This document shows, piece by piece, positions 23,912 through 31,248 of a DNA stretch of 34,638 nucleotides (positions within the stretch are counted from its first letter, which is position 1; every line of letters starts with the position of its first letter). A model generated the notes under the pieces. The model saw nothing but the letters and a program-made list of their open reading frames with translations, was not told the origin of the DNA and made no database searches. Source of the DNA: Collinsella sp. (GTDB lineage Bacteria; Actinomycetota; Coriobacteriia; Coriobacteriales; Coriobacteriaceae); contig JAHAGQ010000023.1 of assembly GCA_018373675.1 (NCBI GenBank), forward strand, positions 1 through 34,638, written 5' to 3'. The position numbers and the translations under genes are program-made.

Positions 23912-24508
23912 ATGGCAATCGACAGGACTCCTGTTCTTAAGCGCTGCCGTCAGCTCGGGATCGATCCCGCTGAGCTCGGTTACAGCAGCAAGAAGGAATC
24001 TATCCGTCAGCCCAAGCGCCGTCGCAAGGAATCTGAGTACGGCATGCAGCTGCGCGAGAAGCAGAAGGTCAAGTTCATCTATGGCGTTCTGGAGAAGCAG
24101 TTCCACGGCTACTTCAACAAGGCCCGCAAGATGAACGGCGTCACCGGTGAGAACCTCATGATCATCCTTGAGTCTCGCCTCGACAACGTCGTCTTCCGTC
24201 TTGGCTTCGCCCGCACCCGCAAAGAGGCTCGTCAGTCCGTCCGTCACGGTCACTTCACCGTGAACGGCAAGCGCGTGGACATCCCGTCCTACCGCGTCAA
24301 GGCCGGCGACGTCGTCGCTGTCGGCGAGAAGTTCCGTGACCTCCTCCCCATCAAGGAGGCCCTGATTTCCTCCGAGCGCTTTGAGGTCCCTGGCTGGCTC
24401 GAGGTCGATATCGAGAAGCTGTCTGGTAACGTGCTCGCTCTGCCGACGCGTGAGCAGATCAGCGGTGATATCAACGAGCAGCTCATCGTCGAGCTCTACT
24501 CTAAGTAG
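23912..24508 (+). CDS. rpsD: 30S ribosomal protein S4
   Basis: The 198-residue protein contains the S4 RNA-binding domain: LDNVVFRLGFARTRKEARQ, then HGHFTVNGKRVDIPSYRVK. S4 is a primary 16S rRNA-binding protein. The N-terminal zinc cysteines of the C+ form are absent (only one Cys, near residue 12), so this is the zinc-free form. AAAGGAT precedes the ATG. Confidence 0.98.
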   Translation: MAIDRTPVLKRCRQLGIDPAELGYSSKKESIRQPKRRRKESEYGMQLREKQKVKFIYGVLEKQFHGYFNKARKMNGVTGENLMIILESRLDNVVFRLGFARTRKEARQSVRHGHFTVNGKRVDIPSYRVKAGDVVAVGEKFRDLLPIKEALISSERFEVPGWLEVDIEKLSGNVLALPTREQISGDINEQLIVELYSK

Positions 24509-24540
24509 TCCATCCGGGCTGCTGAGGCTGGAGGTAATAC

Positions 24541-25482
24541 ATGTCAGAATTCATTAGGCCTCAGGTTCAGGTCGAAGAGATCAACGAGACGTCTGCTCGT
24601 GTCTCCGTCGAGCCGCTCGAGCGTGGCTACGGCGATACTCTGGGTAACTCCCTTCGTCGCGTTCTTCTGTCCTCGCTCGAGGGTGCCGCCGTCGAGGCTA
24701 TTCAGATCGATGGTGCGCAGCACGAGTTCATGACCATCCCTAACATGGTCGAGGATGTCACCGACATCGTCCTGAATGTCAAGGGTCTTGTCTTCAGGGC
24801 TCTCGGCACGACCGACGAGGCGACCGCCACCATTTCGGTTGACGGCCCCTGCGAGGTCACCGGTGCGGACTTCTTTATTCCGTCCGAGTTTGAGCTGGTC
24901 AACCCCGAGCAGCACATCGCTACGCTCACCGAGGGTGGCCATCTCACCATGAGCATGCGCATCGGCTATGGCCGCGGCTATGTTTCTGGCGAGGCCAACA
25001 AGCGCGACAACGATCCCATCGGTGTGATCCACGTCGACTCGCTGTACTCGCCGGTTTCCCGTTGCGCCAAGCTCGTTGAGGCTTGCCGTGTCGGTCAGCA
25101 CACCGACTACGACCGCCTTGTCCTCGAGATCGAGACCAACGGCTCCATCGCCCCGCGCGACGCCGTGGTCCAGGCTGCCAATATCATCAACCAGCATATG
25201 GCCGCCTTTATGAACCTTGCCGAGACCCCCGAGGTCGAGGAGGAGGCTTCGATCTTCGCTCCCGAGGTCACCAACGACAACGCCGAGCTGGACAAGCAGA
25301 TCGAGGATCTGGACCTTTCCGTCCGTTCCTACAACTGCCTTAAGCGCGCCAGCATTCACTCGGTCCGTCAGCTCGTTGAGTTCTCGGAGAACGATCTGCT
25401 CAACATCCGTAACTTCGGTGTTAAGTCGATCGAGGAAGTGAAGGACAAGCTTGAGTCCATGGGCCTGAGCCTGAAGGCTTAA
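24541..25482 (+). CDS. rpoA: RNA polymerase alpha subunit
   Basis: The 313-residue protein has the N-terminal dimerisation domain, including EPLERGYGDTLGNSLRRVLL near 22-41 and PVSRCAKLVEACRVGQHTDY near 168-187. The C-terminal domain, with LDLSVRSYNCLKRASIHSV and NIRNFGVKSIEEVKDKL, binds UP elements and activators. GGAGG lies before the ATG at 24541. Its place between rpsD and rplQ is conserved. Confidence 0.98.
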   Translation: MSEFIRPQVQVEEINETSARVSVEPLERGYGDTLGNSLRRVLLSSLEGAAVEAIQIDGAQHEFMTIPNMVEDVTDIVLNVKGLVFRALGTTDEATATISVDGPCEVTGADFFIPSEFELVNPEQHIATLTEGGHLTMSMRIGYGRGYVSGEANKRDNDPIGVIHVDSLYSPVSRCAKLVEACRVGQHTDYDRLVLEIETNGSIAPRDAVVQAANIINQHMAAFMNLAETPEVEEEASIFAPEVTNDNAELDKQIEDLDLSVRSYNCLKRASIHSVRQLVEFSENDLLNIRNFGVKSIEEVKDKLESMGLSLKA

Positions 25483-25512
25483 TGCTTCGCATATTTGAGG
25501 AGAAACTAGACC

Positions 25513-25980
25513 ATGCGTCACAACGTTAAGAAGGGCCTGAAGCTCGGCACCGATGCGAGCCACACCAAGGCCATGAAGAAGAGCCTTGCTAAGGCCCTCT
25601 TCGAGAACGACCGCATCAAGACCACCGAGACCCGCGCTAAGGCGCTGCGTTCGGTCGTCGATCCGATCATCACTTGGGCCAAGAAGGGCGACCTGCACTC
25701 TCGTCGTCTGGCTATCGCCAAGCTCGGCGATAAGCAGCTCGTTGCCGAGATCTTCGACAAGGCTGCCCAGGGTATGTGGCAGGACCGCAACGGCGGTTAC
25801 ACCCGCATCATGAAGCTCGGTAACCGTAAGGGCGACAATGCTCCCATCGTTATCATGGAGCTCGTCACCGAGCCTTGCACGCCTAAGGCCAAGAAGGCTG
25901 CTCCGGCCCCCAAGAAGGCCGCTGCTCCCAAGAAGGTCGAGGCTGCCGAGGAGGCTCCTGCTGAGGAGACCGCTGAGTAG
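25513..25980 (+). CDS. rplQ: 50S ribosomal protein L17 with Ala/Lys/Glu-rich tail
   Basis: The first ~120 of 155 residues are L17: MRHNVKKGLKLGTDASHTKA, then FENDRIKTTETRAKALRSV and the C-terminal RNGGYTRIMKLGNRKGDNAP. The last ~35 residues form a low-complexity tail (KKAAPAPKKAAAPKK, then acidic AEEAPAEETAE). Such tails occur in actinobacterial L17. AGGAG precedes the ATG. A strong terminator follows, closing the operon. Confidence 0.98.
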   Translation: MRHNVKKGLKLGTDASHTKAMKKSLAKALFENDRIKTTETRAKALRSVVDPIITWAKKGDLHSRRLAIAKLGDKQLVAEIFDKAAQGMWQDRNGGYTRIMKLGNRKGDNAPIVIMELVTEPCTPKAKKAAPAPKKAAAPKKVEAAEEAPAEETAE

Positions 25981-26006
25981 ACAATCCGTCTGCATAGGCT
26001 ATATTC

Positions 26007-26036
26007 GAGGGGTACGTTCGCGTACCCCTCTTTTTT
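26007..26036 (+). terminator. Rho-independent terminator of the ribosomal operon
   Basis: A perfect 10-bp stem gaggggtacg / cgtacccctc with a stable ttcg tetraloop is followed by seven Ts (26030 is the last stem C; Ts at 26031-26036 plus context). It starts 27 bases after the rplQ stop. Confidence 0.95.
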
Positions 26037-26071
26037 GTCGAAATGCCATTGCCTGTTTGTTGGGAGCGCCC

Positions 26072-26896
26072 ATGACCGCGCCGTCTGATTTCAATTCGAT
26101 TCCCGAGCTCGACGCCACGCTCGTTTTCCGCCTGGCCTACGATGGCTCGTCCTATAGCGGCTTTGCCGAGCAGCCTGGCCAGACGACGGTTGCGGGCGAG
26201 CTGCGCCGCGCTATCGAGACGCTCCTGCGCCGTCCGATCGACCTGACGTGCGCAGGGCGCACCGATGCCGGCGTGCATGCGGTGGCGCAGTACATTAGTG
26301 TGCCCGTAACGGACGCTGAGCTCGCGTGTACGCGCCGTAGGTGGCTGAGGGCCATGGATGCCCTGCTGCCCAAAGATATCGCCATAAACGAGGTCTACAG
26401 GGCCCGTAAAGGCTTTTCTGCACGTTTTGACGCGCGTTCCCGTACGTATACGTACCGTATTGCCGATCGAGATGCGCGCCCCGTGCTGTCCCGCGGTGCG
26501 GTGTGGTGGCATCGCTATCCCTTGGATGTTGAGGCTATGTCTGCTGCCTGCCCCGCGCTGCTGGGCGAACAGGACTTTAAAAGCTTTTGCAAGGTTGCCT
26601 CGGCCGTTGGCAAGCCCACGCATCGCTGCGTGATGCGTGCCGAGTTTGGCCATGAGATTGCGTTTGGCGAGGACATCCTGACGTTTACCATCGAGGGCAA
26701 TGCGTTCCTGCATTCGATGGTCCGTACGATCGTGGGCACGCTTGTCGAGATTGGCATGCATCGCCGTGAACCCGAGTGGATGCGTGAGGTCATCGATGCT
26801 TGCGACCGTACCGCTGCGGGCCCCACGGCTCCTGCCTGCGGCCTTACGTTTATGGGCGTGGATTACGATCCCGCCGAGCTCGTCGTGCTCGACTAG
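26072..26896 (+). CDS. truA: tRNA pseudouridine(38-40) synthase TruA
   Basis: The 274-residue enzyme isomerises uridines 38 to 40 in the tRNA anticodon arm. The catalytic Asp is D65 in CAGRTDAGVHA. FRLAYDGSSYSGFAEQP at 19-35 and the later FLHSMVRTIVGTLVEIG match the family. The ATG at 26072 follows GGGAG and lies after the rplQ terminator; a longer frame from 25838 would read through rplQ and is rejected. truA downstream of rplQ is a common arrangement. Confidence 0.95.
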   Translation: MTAPSDFNSIPELDATLVFRLAYDGSSYSGFAEQPGQTTVAGELRRAIETLLRRPIDLTCAGRTDAGVHAVAQYISVPVTDAELACTRRRWLRAMDALLPKDIAINEVYRARKGFSARFDARSRTYTYRIADRDARPVLSRGAVWWHRYPLDVEAMSAACPALLGEQDFKSFCKVASAVGKPTHRCVMRAEFGHEIAFGEDILTFTIEGNAFLHSMVRTIVGTLVEIGMHRREPEWMREVIDACDRTAAGPTAPACGLTFMGVDYDPAELVVLD

Positions 26897-27057
26897 GGGA
26901 GGGCTCGACGCGTCGTGCGTCGACACCCGTCATCTGTGGGCTGCGCGTGTTCAACATCTGTTCTTGGCGTGCAATACAACCGGTGTCTCATTGCTTTTAT
27001 TGCCGGGGTGTACCATGAACCACGGTTTGATTCATTGCTGTCGAGAGGACGGATAAC

Positions 27058-28098
27058 TTGGTTCGACGTGGCTCGCATCCGCGACTTTCGGTGATCCTTG
27101 TGGTAGAAGGTTCGCCCAGCTATGCGATGCGTGCGCTCGAGAGTATCCAGAACCAAGACCTCTACGATTTGCAGATTGTTGTTGTCTGCCGCGATGCTGC
27201 GCCCGGTGTGCGCCATTCGCTTCAAGTTGCTGCCGACAGGGACATCCATATTGATTTGATTGACGTCGAGGACGCGAAGCGCGGCGCTTGCCTTCGTGCC
27301 GGTTTTGCTATCTCGCGCGGCTCTCAAATCATCGCTATGAACGCCGATGAGTGGTTTGCTCCGCAGTCCCTTTCCAAGATGGTCGATATCGCGTGCGATA
27401 CTGCGGCAGACATAGTGTTCCCCACGGTGTCGCTCGACCGCTATGATGCACATCGAGAACGCCATTCGCGCGTCTTGGATGCTGCCTCTATTGCCATAGA
27501 AGACGAGTCTTCTATGGTGACTGGGCTGCCCCAGTTGATTTTGGGCGGCCTAGTCGCTCAGACCTCTGGCGTGATGTATAGCCGTCCGCTGTTTGAGGCA
27601 TGCCTGTCGCGCGGCAAGGCGTACCGTACGGTTGAGTTTATGGCTTATGCGCTCTCGCAGGCACGATTCGTGTCCGGCTGCGGCGACGCTTGTTTCCACG
27701 CGGTGGCACCTAAGCTTACAGATGCCTTTGATCCCACCATGTATGCCAGGATATCCGATGACACTCGAGCGCTCGACGAGCTTGCGGACTCACTCTCGGA
27801 AGCAGATAGCGGTGGTCGGCTCAAGCTGGCAAGCCAAAAGTTCTACTTTGCCGGACTGGTCGCCTGCATCGAGAATTTGTGTCTTAGCCCGCATGGAGTG
27901 TCGTCAATCGAGCGTTCCGCCCGCATGCGTGATATGCTCGAGGCGCCTCGAACCCGTCAGATGGTCGCCGCGCTCAAGGATAACCATCGGGGACTCGGTT
28001 TGTTGTTTGGGCCGATCGCCAGCGCCAAGCCCGCGCGCTGCGTGATGTGTACGCATCTGGCAGCTTTTCTTAACCGGACGGGCGCAAAAACCGCCTAA
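27058..28098 (+). CDS. Family 2 glycosyltransferase-like protein
   Basis: The 346-residue protein begins with the GT-A fold pattern LSVILVVEGSPSYAMRALESIQNQ, then LQIVVVCRDAAPG. GACLRAGFAISRGSQIIAMNADEWF at about 80-104 occupies the place of the nucleotide-sugar/metal site. The usual DxD is replaced by NADEW, so catalytic competence is uncertain. The C-terminal third is unlike other families I recognise. There is no membrane span. The start is TTG at 27058 after GAGAGGAC. It may modify a cell-surface polymer, but nothing nearby specifies the acceptor. The 161-bp gap before it holds a 7-bp hairpin at 26905-26923 and no T run. Confidence 0.75.
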   Translation: MVRRGSHPRLSVILVVEGSPSYAMRALESIQNQDLYDLQIVVVCRDAAPGVRHSLQVAADRDIHIDLIDVEDAKRGACLRAGFAISRGSQIIAMNADEWFAPQSLSKMVDIACDTAADIVFPTVSLDRYDAHRERHSRVLDAASIAIEDESSMVTGLPQLILGGLVAQTSGVMYSRPLFEACLSRGKAYRTVEFMAYALSQARFVSGCGDACFHAVAPKLTDAFDPTMYARISDDTRALDELADSLSEADSGGRLKLASQKFYFAGLVACIENLCLSPHGVSSIERSARMRDMLEAPRTRQMVAALKDNHRGLGLLFGPIASAKPARCVMCTHLAAFLNRTGAKTA

Positions 28099-28104
28099 AC
28101 GGCT

Positions 28105-28142
28105 CATTTCGAAACAAATTTGCATAGAATTGTTTCGAAATG
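28105..28142. promoter_or_regulatory. Perfect 13-bp inverted repeat upstream of argR, candidate operator
   Basis: Arms catttcgaaacaa (28105-28117) and ttgtttcgaaatg (28130-28142) are perfectly complementary around a 12-base spacer. The element begins 7 bases after the glycosyltransferase stop and 89 bases before argR. It is AT-rich with no T run, which favours a protein-binding site over a terminator. It does not match the usual ARG box. Confidence 0.55.
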
Positions 28143-28230
28143 CGTTCTTATACACAAAAGCCTTCAAATAGCGTTAAACTATTCAGTCACTGATTGATTG
28201 TCTCCGCCATCTTTTGGAGAGAGGGTTTGT

Positions 28231-28668
28231 ATGGCTAAAAAACGCAATGGGCGCCAGGATGCCATTAGAGATATTGTGCGCAATAAGGACGTCCGCACGC
28301 AGCGCGTGCTGGTCGATGAGCTCCGCGCTATGGGCTTTGATTGCACGCAGGCGACTGTCTCTCGCGATATTGCCGATATGGGGCTGCGTAAGCTCCCCGA
28401 GGGTATCTATGTTCTGGCAGAGGACCTGCACCTGCAGCGTATGGTTTCCGAGCTCGTAACGGGCGTTCTGCGCACCGATAATCTGGTTATGATCAAGGCT
28501 CAGCCTGGTACGGCTTCCGGCATCGCCGCCGCCGTTGATGCGGCAGAGTTGCCCGATGTGCTTGGCTCGCTTGCCGGCAACGATACGATTTTGGTTATTG
28601 CCCAGACGGCCGAGGACGGCGAGCGTCTCGAGGCGCTGATCAATAAGCTGAGCAATTCTCGCAAGTAG
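28231..28668 (+). CDS. argR: Arginine repressor ArgR
   Basis: The 145-residue protein has the N-terminal winged helix with CTQATVSRDIADMGLRKL at 38-55, where the SRDI helix reads DNA. The C-terminal hexamerisation and arginine-binding domain has KAQPGTASGIAAAVD and LGSLAGNDTILVIAQT. ArgR normally senses arginine and controls arginine synthesis or breakdown genes. The GDDT arginine-binding motif is GNDT here (N117). The ATG at 28231 follows GGAGAGAGG. No arginine pathway genes are adjacent, so regulation would be in trans. Confidence 0.93.
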   Translation: MAKKRNGRQDAIRDIVRNKDVRTQRVLVDELRAMGFDCTQATVSRDIADMGLRKLPEGIYVLAEDLHLQRMVSELVTGVLRTDNLVMIKAQPGTASGIAAAVDAAELPDVLGSLAGNDTILVIAQTAEDGERLEALINKLSNSRK

Positions 28669-28717
28669 GCGTGCGGGTCGTGCGCTCGGCACTGTGTGCG
28701 TGACATGGTGGCTTGTA

Positions 28718-28747
28718 AGGGGGTATCGACGTTGGTCGGTACCCCCT
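28718..28747 (+). terminator. Terminator after argR
   Basis: The stem agggggtatcgac pairs with gtcggtacccc plus ct (one G-U pair) around a 4-base loop. It is followed by a weak T-containing stretch (atattgttt). It begins 49 bases after the argR stop. Confidence 0.65.
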
Positions 28748-28795
28748 ATATTGTTTGCCGGTATAAAGGCCGTCCACCAGGTCGCTTTAAACTAA

Positions 28796-28834
28796 AAGGC
28801 CCCCGAGCACTTTAATAAGCTGCTCGGGGGCCTT
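28796..28834. terminator. Bidirectional terminator between argR and the penicillin-binding protein
   Basis: A perfect 14-bp stem (28796-28809 with 28821-28834) has an 11-base loop. Read on the minus strand it ends ccttttagttt and lies 24 bases beyond the penicillin-binding protein stop, making it that gene's terminator. It can also stop leftover argR transcription. Confidence 0.85.
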
Positions 28835-28857
28835 GTTGCTAATGGCCGGATGAATTT

Positions 28858-31086
28858 CTAGCCAACCGTATCGTCAGGCGTGGGCGAGGGGTCGGGAGTG
28901 GGTGTAGGCGTAGGCGTAGGCGTAGGCGTAGGCGTAGGCGTAGGCGTAGGCGTGCCGCCATCGCCGCCGGTCGAACCACCAGTGGAGCCGCCCGTCGAGC
29001 CACCGGTCGTACCGGTGCCGCCGGTGGTGTCGCCGCCCGTGGTCTCGGTGGTCGTGGTCGTCGTGGTAGTCGTTGTGGTGGTTTCCTCTTCGTCCTCGTT
29101 CTCGTCCTTGTCGTCGTTCTCCGTCTTCTTGGTGTTGTTGGTGCCGTAGAACTTCCAGACGCTGTTGTTCTTGTAGGTGGGCGCCGTTCCGGTCGCAAAC
29201 TCCTCGCGCTCGGTACCGGTCAGAACGGTGTTCATAAACCGCTTAAAGACAGGCAGGTTGGTGCTGTCGCCCAGCAGGTCTGTGCCGTATTTTTGGATGG
29301 GAATCTCGCCCGCGGAATAGCCGGTCCACAGGGCGCACGCCAGCTGCGGGGTATAGCCGCAGAACCACAGGTTGGTGGTGTTGTCGGTGGTGCCCGTCTT
29401 GCCGGCATAGGGCTGGTTGACGCTCAGGGCGCCGGCAGCACCCGTACCGCCGCCCTTCATGACGCCGGACAGAACATCGGTGACCGCGGCGGCCTCGCCC
29501 TCGGTAAGTACCTGTGAGGGATTGTCGGTGTGCTGGTACAGCACCGAACCGGTACGAGAGTCAATCTCGGTGATGGCGATCGGCTGGCGATAGTAGCCGC
29601 CGTTGGCAAACGTCGCGTAGGCGGCGGCCATCTCGAGCGGCGAGATCGAGCCGGTGCCGAGGGTCATGACGGGAACGTCCTCGATGTTGTCCTTGGCGGG
29701 ATCGATGCCGAGCTTTTTGACGAGCGAGATGATCTTGCTGTTGCCGACGGCTTCCGCCACCTGGATGTAGCCGGTGTTGGAGGAGTATGCCGTCGCCTGC
29801 TTAAGCGTGATGTTGCCATAGCTATGGTTGGCGTAGTTTTGGACCTCGGTCGTGGTGCCCTTGGCCTTGAGCGGCGAGTTGCAGTTGAGGGTGACGTTGG
29901 GGTTCATGCCGTTTTGGATGGCAGTTGCCAGCGTAAAGGCCTTAAAGGTGGAGCCGACGGGACGCTTGGCCGTGGCATGGTTTACGTGGTTCTCGTCGGC
30001 GTTGTAATCGTAGCCGCCCACCATGCACTTGATGTAGCCGGTCTTGGGGTCGACGACGACCATGCCCATGTCCAGGCCGTCGAGCGAGAGCGTGTCGAGC
30101 TGCTCGCGAACGGCATTCTCTGCCACCTGCTGCATCGTGGGGTCGATGGTGGTCTTGACGGTCAGGCCGCCCTTAAAGAGCACGTCGGTCGAGAACTCCT
30201 GTTCCAGCAGCTGCTTAACATAGGCGACAAAGTAGGGCTGCGAGTATACGTCAACGCCGCTGCCCGAGATTTCGGTCACGTTGAGGGTGATGGGCTCGGC
30301 CTGTGCGGCATCGTGCTCCTCCTGCGTAATGTGGCCCAGGCGCAGCATGTTGTCGAGGACCTTGTTGCGACGGGACAGCGCCAGGTCGGGGTTGACCGTG
30401 GGGTCGTACTGCGAGGGCGAGTTGGGAAGGCCGATCAACAGCGCGGCCTCGCTCAGGGTGAGGTCTGCGGCGCTCTTGGACAGGTAGGTCTCGGCGGCGG
30501 CCTCAATACCGTAGGCGCCGTGACCGTAATAGATGGTGTTGAGGTACATCATGAGGATCTCGTCTTTGGAGTACATGTCCTCCATCTTTACGGCGATGTA
30601 GGCCTCGCGCACCTTACGCTCGATGGTCGAGTCGAACTGCTCCTCCTGCAGGATGGTGTTGCGCACCAGCTGCTGGGTGATAGTCGAGGCGCCTTCGTGC
30701 CCGCCGCCGAGGGTTGCCACCGCAGCACGCGCGATACCCCACAGGTCGATACCGCCGTGCTCGTAGAAGCGCTCGTCCTCGACGTCAACGGTGCCCTGTA
30801 GCACGTAGGGGGAGACCTTGTCCTTGGTGATGGACTTGCGGTTTTGCGTGTAGAAGCTCGCGATCTTGTTGCCGTTGCAGTCGACGATCTCGGTGGGCTC
30901 GCTCACCAGATACGCGTTGGCGTCGGTGTAGTCGGGCAGATCGGACAGCCAGCGGTTGACGTTGCCGACCATGCCGATGCCAAATGCCACGCCCGCAATC
31001 AGCAAAAAGCCCAAAAACGAGAGCAGGATTATGGGCAGGGCATGCGTCTTTGAACGGCTGCGTCCCTGTCGTTGGCGAGGACCCAT
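28858..31086 (-). CDS. Class A penicillin-binding protein (transglycosylase/transpeptidase) with low-complexity tail
   Basis: The 742-residue membrane-anchored enzyme polymerises and cross-links peptidoglycan. A basic cytoplasmic end precedes one span at about 18-40. The GT51 domain follows, with EDERFYEHGG (catalytic E103), GASTITQQLVRN at 132-143 and RKVREAYIAVKME at 158-169. The transpeptidase has SxxK in GSTFK (S379), SSN at 435-437 and KTGT at 563-566. After residue ~650 come an Asp/Glu run, twelve threonines (669-680), GGST repeats, and a long TP repeat before the end. The start at 31086 has GGAGG 8 bases upstream; a longer frame to 31209 lacks one. It resembles PBP1A/PonA. Confidence 0.95.
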   Translation of the reverse strand: MGPRQRQGRSRSKTHALPIILLSFLGFLLIAGVAFGIGMVGNVNRWLSDLPDYTDANAYLVSEPTEIVDCNGNKIASFYTQNRKSITKDKVSPYVLQGTVDVEDERFYEHGGIDLWGIARAAVATLGGGHEGASTITQQLVRNTILQEEQFDSTIERKVREAYIAVKMEDMYSKDEILMMYLNTIYYGHGAYGIEAAAETYLSKSAADLTLSEAALLIGLPNSPSQYDPTVNPDLALSRRNKVLDNMLRLGHITQEEHDAAQAEPITLNVTEISGSGVDVYSQPYFVAYVKQLLEQEFSTDVLFKGGLTVKTTIDPTMQQVAENAVREQLDTLSLDGLDMGMVVVDPKTGYIKCMVGGYDYNADENHVNHATAKRPVGSTFKAFTLATAIQNGMNPNVTLNCNSPLKAKGTTTEVQNYANHSYGNITLKQATAYSSNTGYIQVAEAVGNSKIISLVKKLGIDPAKDNIEDVPVMTLGTGSISPLEMAAAYATFANGGYYRQPIAITEIDSRTGSVLYQHTDNPSQVLTEGEAAAVTDVLSGVMKGGGTGAAGALSVNQPYAGKTGTTDNTTNLWFCGYTPQLACALWTGYSAGEIPIQKYGTDLLGDSTNLPVFKRFMNTVLTGTEREEFATGTAPTYKNNSVWKFYGTNNTKKTENDDKDENEDEEETTTTTTTTTTTTETTGGDTTGGTGTTGGSTGGSTGGSTGGDGGTPTPTPTPTPTPTPTPTPTPDPSPTPDDTVG
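28904..28951. repeat. Eight perfect copies of a 6-bp tandem repeat in the penicillin-binding protein gene
   Basis: The unit gtaggc occurs eight times in a row on the plus strand and encodes Thr-Pro repeats on the minus strand. Because the unit is two codons, copy-number change would alter tail length but keep the frame. Confidence 0.95.
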
Positions 31087-31248
31087 ATATTGACCTCCAG
31101 GTATGTCGTGCCGGACGGCGGATGTGCCGTCGGGGCAGGATGGACATAAGTTATTACACGATAAACCAAACGGGGCGCGCGAGGCCTCGTGTATGCTGGA
31201 AGACGGCATTTTTCAGAGTGAATGCATACCTTGGTAAGGAGTTTGCCG

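Noticed and set aside
24544..25995. Minus-strand frame of 483 codons opposite rpoA and rplQ
   Set aside because: It overlaps two essential, clearly identified genes and a shared intergenic gap; no motif is seen.
25838..26071. Longer truA start inside rplQ
   Set aside because: It would read through rplQ and a strong terminator; the ATG at 26072 has its own ribosome binding site and gives the normal N-terminus.
28904..28951. Tandem repeat considered as a CRISPR or satellite array
   Set aside because: The unit is six bases with no spacers and lies in frame inside the penicillin-binding protein gene.
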